From Desulfobacterales bacterium (GTDB lineage Bacteria; Desulfobacterota; Desulfobacteria; Desulfobacterales; C00003060), in contig DAOUTV010000072.1 in the NCBI GenBank assembly GCA_030668505.1, forward strand, positions 1 to 7,562: DNA of 7,562 bases, written 5' to 3'. The notes below the pieces were generated by a model, which worked only from the letters and a program-made list of their open reading frames with translations, made no database searches and was not told the origin of the DNA. Numbering within the stretch: the stretch's first letter is position 1; every line of letters starts with the position of its first letter. Of this stretch, positions 1-5,626 are shown in pieces. A program made the translations under genes and the position numbers.

Positions 1-966
1 AATCTGAATCTCCACCCGCTCCCCCAAAGGTCCGATCATCGTGGTGTGGAGAGACTGGTACATATTGGGCTTGGGGATACCAATGAAATCTTTGAAACGT
101 TTGGGTATAGGCTTCCATATTGAATGGATGATCCCGATGGCTTGGTAGCACTGCGGCACCGTATCTAGAATAATACGAAAGGCGAGGATGTCATACACAT
201 CCTTAAAATCGACGCCTTGATTTATCATCTTCTGATAGATGCCATAGAAATGTTTGTGGCGGCCATCGACCTCACAGGAAAGATCGGCTTCCGCCATCTT
301 TGTCTTTATAATGTTTCTTATTGTGTTGATATGCTCTTTTTGCTCGTACTTTTTCTGTGCCACCTGGTCGACGATCTCGCGATACGGCTGCGGAAAAAGA
401 TACATGAACGCTATATCTTCTAGTTCCGTCTTAATCCAGTAGATACCGAGACGACTGGCAAGTGGTGCATAAATATCAAGGGTTTCCTGGGCTATATTGA
501 TTTGCTTATTCTCGTTTTGAAACTGAAGGGTACGCATGTTGTGCAGCCGATCGCACAGCTTTATCAGGATAACGCGTATATCATCTGCCATGGCAAGAAT
601 CATCTTGCGGATATTTTCGGCCTGACGGGCCTCAGAACTCCGAAATGCCAGACCACTCAGCTTGGTCACGCCCTCCACAATGTGGGCCACCGGTTCACCA
701 AACAACCTGGTCAAGTCTTCCATGGTTGCTTTTGTGTCTTCCAGGGCATCGTGCAGAAGGCCCGCTGCGGCACTAACGGGGTCCAACTGCAAATCGGTCA
801 GTAGTCCGGCGACCTCCAGCGGGTGAGAGAGATAAGGCTCTCCGGAAAGACGCACCTGGCCTTCATGGATTCGTGCCGAGTAAATATATGCCCTTTCCAC
901 GAGGTCCAGGTCTGCCTCCGGGTGGTAGGCACTGATGCGGTCCAGGATGTCAGTGATGCGAATCAT
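1..966 (-). CDS. relA: Bifunctional (p)ppGpp synthetase/hydrolase, RelA/SpoT (RSH) family, N-terminal 322 codons, 3' end outside window
   Basis: Makes and degrades the alarmone (p)ppGpp, the stringent-response signal. The visible 322 residues cover the HD hydrolase domain (about 1-180) and most of the synthetase domain (about 215-322). The TGS and regulatory C-terminal parts lie beyond the left edge; full RSH proteins are about 700-750 aa. Seen directly: hydrolase residues H48 (SHPLEVA), H72-D73 and E76-D77 (LLHDALEDT) and D139 (LCDRLHNM); synthetase motifs GRHKHFYGIYQKM (235-247), DVYDILAFR (256-264), NMYQSLHTT (301-309) and E319 in GERVEIQI. RFKD (290-293) is the RXKD signature of bifunctional RSH proteins; synthetase-only RelA has ExDD. 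The ATG at 966 is chosen because MIRITDILDRI matches the usual N-terminus and an in-frame stop lies about 45 nt upstream. No good Shine-Dalgarno is visible. It is third in the ispG-proS-relA block, separated from proS by an inverted-repeat element. The name rel or spoT would be equally fair. Confidence 0.96.
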   Translation of the reverse strand, partial: MIRITDILDRISAYHPEADLDLVERAYIYSARIHEGQVRLSGEPYLSHPLEVAGLLTDLQLDPVSAAAGLLHDALEDTKATMEDLTRLFGEPVAHIVEGVTKLSGLAFRSSEARQAENIRKMILAMADDIRVILIKLCDRLHNMRTLQFQNENKQINIAQETLDIYAPLASRLGIYWIKTELEDIAFMYLFPQPYREIVDQVAQKKYEQKEHINTIRNIIKTKMAEADLSCEVDGRHKHFYGIYQKMINQGVDFKDVYDILAFRIILDTVPQCYQAIGIIHSIWKPIPKRFKDFIGIPKPNMYQSLHTTMIGPLGERVEIQI

Positions 967-1200
967 AAGTCTGGATACTGGATGCTGGCCAACAAAGAGG
1001 ATCAGCGTTTAATTTTTTTCTAGTGATCATCCAGAAATGGTAGATTTTGTCCCGAGGCAAGGCCGCCCCAGAGAAATATGCTTCGCATTTCACAGGGCAG
1101 GCACAAAGGTTGCTACCGCAGACGTAGCAGCGCTACGTTGAGGATAGAAACCTGCGGAGAACGCGGTATCGGGGCAAAAGATGCCGTTTCTGGATGATCA
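967..1200. other. proS-relA spacer
   Basis: This 234-nt stretch holds no gene. About 180 nt is the inverted-repeat element at 1020-1204. The remaining 53 nt (967-1019) form the 5' leader of relA and include an A/T run (1011-1019) next to the element. I see no convincing sigma-70 promoter or U-tract terminator on the minus strand, so relA is either co-transcribed with ispG-proS through the element or uses a promoter I cannot recognise. Confidence 0.6.
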
Positions 1201-1204
1201 CTAG
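1020..1204. repeat. Long inverted-repeat (MITE-like) element between proS and relA
   Basis: The ends are an exact 18-bp inverted repeat: CTAGTGATCATCCAGAAA at 1020-1037 and its reverse complement at 1187-1204. The pairing continues in the same register (paired coordinates sum to 2224) to 1055/1169, with one true mismatch and four pairs that become G-U in plus-strand RNA. Inside lie a perfect hairpin ACGTAGC-AGC-GCTACGT (1122-1138) and a CCGCAG...CTGCGG pair (1116-1121/1152-1157). The outermost CTAG on both sides could be a 4-bp target duplication (element proper 1024-1200, 177 bp), but CTAG is its own reverse complement and could equally be part of the terminal repeats. There is no ORF inside, so it would be non-autonomous. 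The right end overlaps the proS stop codon. A structured RNA or a transcription-processing element is an alternative. Confidence 0.75.
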
Positions 1205-2727
1205 TACGCCTTGGCAAAAACCACACGTTGAGCGCTCTTGCCCCCGCAAGAGACACACCTTCCGGCCTCTTTTTCGGCGTGGATGGGAATACAGCGAATC
1301 GTAACACTCAGGACTGTCTTGATCTTTTCTTCACACCTCTCGCTTCCACACCAGTGGGCAAAGGCAAATCCTCCATGGATCTCAGGCTTTTCAGGATCCT
1401 TGGGCGTGAAAAAACTATAGAAGTCATCCTTTGAATCAATATGCACACTGTTTTCTTCCCTGTATCGCAACGCACGGTTAAAGAGGTTGGTTTGAATCTC
1501 ATCCAACATAGTAACAATGGTCTTAATAAATTGGTCCCGTGGGATCGATTCCTTCTCTTTCGGCCCTCTGTCTCTCCGACCCACAAAGACCGAATTTTGG
1601 GCAATGTCCCTAGGGCCTATCTCCACACGGATCGGGATACCTTTTTTGATCCAGTCCCATCCTCTGCCTCCAATAGTCTGCCTGTCATCAATTTCAACTT
1701 CGATCTTGCGACCATGGTAATCTTGTCCTCTTAGCTCCCTGGCCAGGGCTTGGGTGGAGTCCATGACCGCGTTTCTTTCAGCGGCTTTCTTGATAATAGG
1801 CATCAAGGCCACGTGAGAGGATGCAATCATGGGAGGAAGCACCAATCCGTTGTCATCGCCGTGCGTCATAATGATCGCACCAATTAGACGAGTGGAAACC
1901 CCCCAGGATGTGGTCCAGGCATACTCCTCTTTTTCCTGAGCAGAATGGTACTTGATCTCAGAGGCCCTTGCAAAATTTTGTCCCAAAAAATGGGAAGTCC
2001 CGGCCTGTAATGCCTTGCGATCCTGCATCATGGCCTCGACCGTATACGTATTCACGGCCCCTGGAAATCGCTCAGAGGCCGTCTTTTCGCCCTTGATTAC
2101 CGGTATCGCAAAGTAGGTTTCTGATAGCTTAGCGTAAATGTCAAGCATCTGGAGGGTTCTCTCCATAGCCTCATTCGGGCTGCTGTGGGCGGTGTGCCCC
2201 TCTTGCCAGAGGAACTCAGTGGTTCTAAGAAAGATGCGAGTTCTCATTTCCCATCTGACTACATTTGCCCACTGATTGATAAGCAAAGGTAAGTCCCGGT
2301 AGCTGCTGACCCACCTTGAAAATGACTCTCCTATGATAGTCTCGGATGTCGGCCTCACCACCAATGGCTCTTCCAATGGCCCTGCAGGAACAAGACCCCC
2401 GTCTTCGGCTTCTTCCAAGCGGTGATGGGTAACCACGGCACACTCTTTGGCAAAACCCTCCACATGTTCTGCTTCTTTTTCAAGAAACCGTTTCGGAATA
2501 AACAGGGGAAAATAGGCATTCTTCACCCCTGTCTGCTTGAACATATTATCCAGAACGTCTCTTATGTTCTCCCACAGGGCATAGCCCCACGGCTTGATGA
2601 CCATACATCCCCGTACAGGTGAGTTTTCAGCCAGATCTGATGCCTTCACCACCTGCTGATACCATTCCGGGTAGTCCTGGCTCCGTGTTGGTGTGATTGC
2701 TGTTTTCGCCTTGTTCCCTCTTCCCAT
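1201..2727 (-). CDS. proS: Prolyl-tRNA synthetase, archaeal/eukaryote-type (no INS editing domain), 508 aa
   Basis: Charges tRNA-Pro with proline in the cytoplasm (class II aaRS). Seen: motif 1 region ending GVKNAYFPLFIP (67-78); RPTSET (125-130); motif 2 RWEMRTRIFLRTTEF (158-172); motif 3 TRLIGAIIMTHGDDNG (279-294). An anticodon-binding domain follows, then a C-terminal zinc domain with C460, C465, C491 and C494. Motifs 2 and 3 are separated by only about 105 residues, with no room for the roughly 180-residue INS editing insert of the bacterial E. coli-type enzyme. The protein ends FAKAY; in the Thermus thermophilus enzyme the C-terminal Tyr reaches the active site. The ATG at 2727 is preferred: GAGG lies at 2735-2738 with 7-nt spacing, and the start follows the ispG TGA by one nucleotide. 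In-frame ATGs at 2745 and 2775 would overlap ispG and have weaker SDs. Its stop codon overlaps the CTAG end of the inverted-repeat element. Confidence 0.97.
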   Translation of the reverse strand: MGRGNKAKTAITPTRSQDYPEWYQQVVKASDLAENSPVRGCMVIKPWGYALWENIRDVLDNMFKQTGVKNAYFPLFIPKRFLEKEAEHVEGFAKECAVVTHHRLEEAEDGGLVPAGPLEEPLVVRPTSETIIGESFSRWVSSYRDLPLLINQWANVVRWEMRTRIFLRTTEFLWQEGHTAHSSPNEAMERTLQMLDIYAKLSETYFAIPVIKGEKTASERFPGAVNTYTVEAMMQDRKALQAGTSHFLGQNFARASEIKYHSAQEKEEYAWTTSWGVSTRLIGAIIMTHGDDNGLVLPPMIASSHVALMPIIKKAAERNAVMDSTQALARELRGQDYHGRKIEVEIDDRQTIGGRGWDWIKKGIPIRVEIGPRDIAQNSVFVGRRDRGPKEKESIPRDQFIKTIVTMLDEIQTNLFNRALRYREENSVHIDSKDDFYSFFTPKDPEKPEIHGGFAFAHWCGSERCEEKIKTVLSVTIRCIPIHAEKEAGRCVSCGGKSAQRVVFAKAY

Positions 2728-2728
2728 C

Positions 2729-3802
2729 TCAATGCCTCGCTTCATACGCTTCCACTTCCTCAAGAAGAACCTCAACTAGGCTTTGCTCTTTCACTTTCCG
2801 CACAACCTTCCCCTTTTTGAAAAGGACCCCATGACCTTTGCCGCCTGCGATCCCGATATCAGCCTCACGGGCCTCTCCCGGCCCGTTCACCACACACCCC
2901 ATGATAGCAAGCTGCACAGGTATGGTCTTGGTGAGCAAGGCCGACTCCACGCGCTCGACAATGTCTACCAAGTCGATCTCACACCGGCCGCAAGTGGGAC
3001 ACGAAACGACATCCGGGCCGCGCTGCCGGATCTTCAATGCTTTTAATATCTCGTAGCCGACCCTGATCTCATCCACAGGATCCCGAGTAAGGGAAACCCG
3101 TATGGTGTCACCAATGCCCTCAGCAAGAAGGATACCAATGCCCAGTGCGGACTTAACAGTCCCAGAAAAGAGGCTGCCCGCTTCAGTAACACCCACATGG
3201 AGCGGGAGGTCTGTCTGAGAAGAAAGCAAGCGGTAGGCTTCCACGGTTCTCAGCACATCCGATGCCTTTATCGAGACCTTTATGTTGTGAAAATCAAACG
3301 ACCTGAGCAGCTCAACGTTCCGCAAGGCACTCTCCACCATGGCCTGAGAAGTTGCTCCCCCGTATTTCTTGAGGAGCTTTTTTTCAAGTGAACCAGCATT
3401 CACACCCACGCGGATAGGAATGCCTCGCTCCTTGGCCTCGTTGGCCACGGCCTTCACTTTCCCGGCCGCCCCTATATTGCCCGGATTGATCCGCAGTCCG
3501 TCTGCGCCTGCTTTCATCGCTTTCATGGCCAGCCGGTAATCGAAATGAATATCGGCGACCAGGGGAATGGAGATCTCTTTTTTTATGGAAGTGATCGCTT
3601 CTGCGGCTGCCTGATCAGGCACTGCTACCCGCACAAGCTCGCAGCCCACGGCCTCTAAGCGTTCAATCTGAGCCACCGTGGCGGCCACATCGTGAGTGAA
3701 GGTATTAGTCATGGACTGGACGGCTATAGGAGCTCCGCCACCGATTCTGAGCCCACCGATAGATATCTGTCTGGTCTCTTTGCGTCTTGCAACGATAGTC
3801 AT
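2729..3802 (-). CDS. ispG: 4-hydroxy-3-methylbut-2-en-1-yl diphosphate synthase (IspG/GcpE), 357 aa
   Basis: Catalyses the reductive conversion of methylerythritol cyclodiphosphate to HMBPP, the penultimate step of the MEP isoprenoid pathway, using a 4Fe-4S cluster. Seen: the family's N-terminal block around PIAVQSMTNTFTHDV (25-39) in a TIM barrel; VADIHFDYRLA (82-92); RINPGNIG (104-111); HVGVTEAG (202-209). The C-terminal cluster domain has C268 and C271 in SCPTCGRCE, and C303 and E310 in MGCVVNGPGEA, matching the three Cys and one Glu ligands of the E. coli enzyme. The length is that of the short bacterial form. The ATG at 3802 fits the family start (RRKETRQISIGG follows closely). No SD is visible; TATAAT sits only 3 nt upstream of the ATG. 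It is first in the block and its TGA is separated by 1 nt from proS, which implies translational coupling. dxr and rseP, which often precede ispG in related bacteria, are not upstream here. Confidence 0.98.
   Translation of the reverse strand: MTIVARRKETRQISIGGLRIGGGAPIAVQSMTNTFTHDVAATVAQIERLEAVGCELVRVAVPDQAAAEAITSIKKEISIPLVADIHFDYRLAMKAMKAGADGLRINPGNIGAAGKVKAVANEAKERGIPIRVGVNAGSLEKKLLKKYGGATSQAMVESALRNVELLRSFDFHNIKVSIKASDVLRTVEAYRLLSSQTDLPLHVGVTEAGSLFSGTVKSALGIGILLAEGIGDTIRVSLTRDPVDEIRVGYEILKALKIRQRGPDVVSCPTCGRCEIDLVDIVERVESALLTKTIPVQLAIMGCVVNGPGEAREADIGIAGGKGHGVLFKKGKVVRKVKEQSLVEVLLEEVEAYEARH
2735..2738 (-). promoter_or_regulatory. Shine-Dalgarno GAGG deciding the proS start
   Basis: GAGG on the minus strand lies 7 nt before the ATG at 2727, inside the last codons of ispG. 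It supports the 508-aa start over the longer in-frame ATGs at 2745 and 2775, and indicates translational coupling of ispG and proS. Confidence 0.6.
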
Positions 3803-3883
3803 GGTATTATATCGTCAGACTGTCAACAGCTCTCTAAACTGAGAACCTAAAGGGGTAAATGGTACTGTAAACACAATGTTATA

Positions 3884-3950
3884 AACTTAAGGACCGTTCC
3901 TATAAAGTCCCGCCCCCTTTAGAAAAGGGGGGAAATTTTGTGCTTAAGTT
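3884..3950. repeat. Degenerate C/G-run hairpin repeat, related to the 172-bp repeats
   Basis: An 8-bp inverted repeat AACTTAAG (3884-3891) / CTTAAGTT (3943-3950) encloses a hairpin CCCCCTTT-AGA-AAAGGGGG (3913-3920/3924-3931). This hairpin closely resembles the second hairpin of the 172-bp repeats, so it is probably a decayed or shortened relative. No U-tract follows on either strand, so I do not call it a terminator. Confidence 0.55.
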
Positions 3951-3966
3951 AATGACATTGATGACA

Positions 3967-4085
3967 TCGTAAAAAGTCGAAAAACACCATTTTTTGTCAT
4001 TCCGGCGAAAGCCGGAATCCAGTTTTTTCAATTGGTTACAGAGTTTCTGGACTCCGGTTTTCACCGGAGTGACGACTTTTTACGA
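3967..4085. repeat. Inverted pair of REP-like hairpins framed by a 13-bp inverted repeat
   Basis: Outer arms TCGTAAAAAGTCG (3967-3979) and CGACTTTTTACGA (4073-4085) are exact reverse complements. Inside are two hairpins: TTCCGGC-GAAA-GCCGGAA (4000-4017) and ACTCCGGT-TTTC-ACCGGAGT (4051-4070). The two units, running from GTCA to CCAG, are diverged copies of one REP-type sequence in opposite orientation, a BIME-like arrangement. Sequences of the form GTCATTCCGGCGAAAGCCGG are widespread intergenic repeats in bacteria of this kind; that statement is from general knowledge. Confidence 0.75.
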
Positions 4086-4096
4086 AACCATCAATG

Positions 4097-4268
4097 ACTT
4101 GAGAGTCCAAAGTTCTCGGAAGCACGCCTTAAAATCCCCCTTTCTTAAAGGGGGATTTAGGGGGATTTCAAGAAATTGCCCAAAAATCCCCCCTAACCCC
4201 CCTTTAGGAAAGGGGGGAATTAGCTGTTAATAATTTCAGGTGATTATGCGAACTTTAGACTGACCAGT
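4097..4268 (+). repeat. 172-bp MITE-like repeat, upstream copy (A)
   Basis: About 94% identical (11 differences by eye, 10 of them transitions) and equal in length to the copy at 5268-5439, in the same orientation. The ends are imperfect terminal inverted repeats: 16 of 21 positions match when the first 21 bases are compared with the reverse complement of the last 21, and both ends read ACT...AGT. Internal hairpins are AAATCCCCCTTT-CTT-AAAGGGGGATTT (4132-4158) and CCCCCCTTT-AGG-AAAGGGGGG (4197-4217). No transposase and no ORF is present. A possible AATG duplication (4093-4096 and 4270-4273) flanks it only if one extra base is counted in the element. It lies about 70 nt upstream of the radical SAM start. 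Confidence 0.8.
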
Positions 4269-4329
4269 TAATGACATTGACTGTAAAAATATAAGGTTAG
4301 CAAACTCACACTTTTTCTTCAAGGAAAAT

Positions 4330-4334
4330 AAAGG
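4330..4334 (+). promoter_or_regulatory. Ribosome binding site of the radical SAM gene
   Basis: AAAGG lies 7 nt before the ATG at 4342 and supports that start. Another purine run, AAGGAAAA, lies just upstream at 4321-4328. Confidence 0.5.
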
Positions 4335-4341
4335 CCTGTTT

Positions 4342-5217
4342 ATGCGCTATGAAGGTCCGATATATCGCCCACCCAGTGAGGCCGATTCTCTACTGATCCA
4401 GGCAACAGTTGGATGCCCTCACAACCGATGTACGTTCTGCATGGTGTATAAGAACGGACCAAGGTTCCGTATCCGGCCGGTCAATGAAGTTAAGGAAGAT
4501 ATATTAGAAGCCAAAAGGGTTTACGGCCCCCATGTGAGCACCATGTTTCTTCCGGCCGGAAATACCATAGCCATGAAAACAGAAGACCTGGCCGAGATAT
4601 GCCGTTTTGCCAGAGCCACCTTTTCAACTCTTGAACGGATCACGGTTTACGGGTCTTCCCAGTTTATTCACAAAAAGGGGCCGGGGCAGCTTGAACAACT
4701 GGCCCGAGCCGGGCTTGGACGCATTCATGTAGGCCTTGAGTCAGGCGACGATATTGTCCTGAAACGCATTCGCAAGGGAACAAATGCCAGGCAGCAGATA
4801 GAGGCGAGCAACTGGCTTATGGCCGCGGGCATTGAATTGAGCCTATATGCAATTTTGGGCATCGGCGGCCGGGAAAGAACCCATGAGCACGCCAAAGAAA
4901 CGGCTCGCGTGATCAATGAGATTGGACCCGACTTTGTACGACTTCGCACCTTTTTGCCCAAGATCGACACACCCCTTTTAGAGGATGTCATGGCGGGCCG
5001 CTTTCAAATGCTCAGCCCTCACGGCGTGTTAAGGGAAACAAGGACCATCCTTGAACGGCTCACTATAACCACAACACTTACCAGCGATCATTACACTAAC
5101 TACATAAACCTGCACGGTGGCCTGCCTCAGGACAAGCCAAGGTTATTAGATGAAATAAGCCGTGCCCTCGAACGGGATGAGTCTGGGTTTAGACCGTATT
5201 TTGTAGGGTCACAGTAG
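4342..5217 (+). CDS. Radical SAM protein of unknown substrate, 291 aa
   Basis: A radical SAM enzyme: it should bind a 4Fe-4S cluster and cleave S-adenosylmethionine to start radical chemistry. The cluster motif is C25-PHNR-C30-TF-C33, i.e. CX4CX2C rather than the commonest CX3CX2C. That spacing recurs in a COG1032-like group whose members share a YRPPSEADSLLIQ-type start just before it, so I read it as a family trait. Also seen: FLPAGNT (69-75), LGRIHVGLESGDDIVLKRIR (124-143; the GLESG strand common in radical SAM barrels) and YAILGIGGRE (168-177). There is no separate B12-binding, SPASM or TRAM domain and no extra Cys cluster, so this is a bare core domain, probably cytoplasmic. It has no operon partner: ispG is divergent, and the downstream gene is about 400 nt away across a repeat. 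The substrate cannot be told from the sequence. Confidence 0.9.
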   Translation: MRYEGPIYRPPSEADSLLIQATVGCPHNRCTFCMVYKNGPRFRIRPVNEVKEDILEAKRVYGPHVSTMFLPAGNTIAMKTEDLAEICRFARATFSTLERITVYGSSQFIHKKGPGQLEQLARAGLGRIHVGLESGDDIVLKRIRKGTNARQQIEASNWLMAAGIELSLYAILGIGGRERTHEHAKETARVINEIGPDFVRLRTFLPKIDTPLLEDVMAGRFQMLSPHGVLRETRTILERLTITTTLTSDHYTNYINLHGGLPQDKPRLLDEISRALERDESGFRPYFVGSQ

Positions 5218-5267
5218 CAGCCTTTTCAATTGACCCACAAGCCCCTTTATCCTATACTGCTCTAACA

Positions 5268-5439
5268 ACTTGAGAGTTTAAAGTTCTCGGAAACAAGTCT
5301 TAAAGTCCCCCTTTTTTAAAGGGGGATTTAGGGGGATTTCAGGAAGTTGCCCAAAAATCCCCCCTAACCCCCCTTTAGGAAAGGGGGGAATTAGCTGTTA
5401 ATAATTTCAGGTAATTATACGAACTTTAGACTGACCAGT
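5268..5439 (+). repeat. 172-bp MITE-like repeat, downstream copy (B)
   Basis: Direct-orientation copy of 4097-4268 with the same ends and length. Its hairpins are CCCCCTTT-TTT-AAAGGGGG (5307-5325) and CCCCCCTTT-AGG-AAAGGGGGG (5368-5388). One difference, A to G at the outer stem of hairpin 1, turns an A-T pair into G-T, which can still pair in plus-strand RNA. The flanks (TAACA before, GCTGA after) show no target duplication. It begins 50 nt after the radical SAM stop codon. Confidence 0.8.
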
Positions 5440-5495
5440 GCTGAACTATTACGCAAATTCTATCCGTTCCACGTGCCGTTAGCTGCAGCCACCGC

Positions 5496-5520
5496 GCTAC
5501 AATAAACAAAACATTGTAGC
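5496..5520. repeat. Small inverted repeat GCTACAAT-N9-ATTGTAGC
   Basis: A perfect 8-bp stem with a 9-nt A-rich loop lies about 107 nt upstream of the M20 start. It could be an operator or a weak hairpin for the M20-astA pair. No U-tract follows, so it is not called a terminator. Confidence 0.35.
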
Positions 5521-5626
5521 TTGGCTACTTTGGCCTGCCCTGCCCGCCTTGGGGTTCGTTCTTGTTACAGACTATCAAGCCCGGCACATCAGGAAATACT
5601 ATGCCTATTCATTCAACTGGTGCCTC

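Larger units (their letters stand above)
3947..4280. repeat. 15-bp direct repeat flanking the upstream repeat cluster
   Basis: AGTTAATGACATTGA occurs at 3947-3961 and again at 4266-4280, bracketing 304 nt that contain the REP pair and almost all of the upstream 172-bp repeat. The second copy overlaps the last three bases (AGT) of the 172-bp repeat. It could be a target duplication or a leftover of nested repeat insertion. Confidence 0.6.
3803..4341. other. Divergent ispG / radical SAM intergenic region, repeat-filled
   Basis: These 539 nt between divergent genes hold no credible gene; short open frames across them are read-throughs of palindromes. Contents from left to right: the ispG leader with a TATAAT abutting its ATG; a degenerate C/G hairpin (3884-3950); a 15-bp direct repeat (3947-3961, repeated at 4266-4280); a pair of inverted REP-like hairpins in a 13-bp inverted repeat (3967-4085); one copy of a 172-bp MITE-like repeat (4097-4268); then about 70 A/T-rich nt leading to the radical SAM gene, which must hold its promoter if it is transcribed on its own. 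I could not identify a convincing -35/-10 pair for either gene. Confidence 0.6.
5218..5626. other. Spacer between the radical SAM gene and the M20 hydrolase
   Basis: No credible gene in these 409 nt. They contain the downstream 172-bp repeat (5268-5439) and an 8-bp hairpin at 5496-5520. The remaining 5440-5495 and 5521-5626 show nothing I can name. The promoter of the M20-astA pair should lie here, but no clear -35/-10 pair is visible and no terminator with a U-tract follows the radical SAM gene. Confidence 0.55.

Noticed and set aside
1141..1150. AGGATAGAAA(C) resembling the GAAAC end of CRISPR repeats
   Set aside because: Single occurrence, no regular spacing and no second copy; it lies inside the inverted-repeat element.
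1228..1734. Several open frames opposite proS (also opposite ispG, the radical SAM, M20 and relA genes)
   Set aside because: Mirror frames of well-supported genes with no SD or recognisable protein features.
2728..2775. Longer proS start at 2775 (524 aa)
   Set aside because: It would overlap ispG by 47 nt and add a basic N-terminal tail; ATG 2727 has a well-spaced GAGG and fits the family.
3913..3931. C/G-run hairpins (here and at 4132-4158, 4197-4217, 5307-5325, 5368-5388) as rho-independent terminators
   Set aside because: None is followed by a U-tract on either strand, and they belong to repeat elements.
3994..4230. 78-codon open frame on the plus strand upstream of the radical SAM gene
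   Set aside because: It runs straight through the REP hairpins and the 172-bp repeat; its composition comes from palindromic repeats, not coding sequence.
5395..5505. Open stretch ending in TAA at 5503-5505 that reads like the C-terminus of a truncated protein
   Set aside because: Only about 36 codons, half of them inside the 172-bp repeat; no family recognised and no start or SD.
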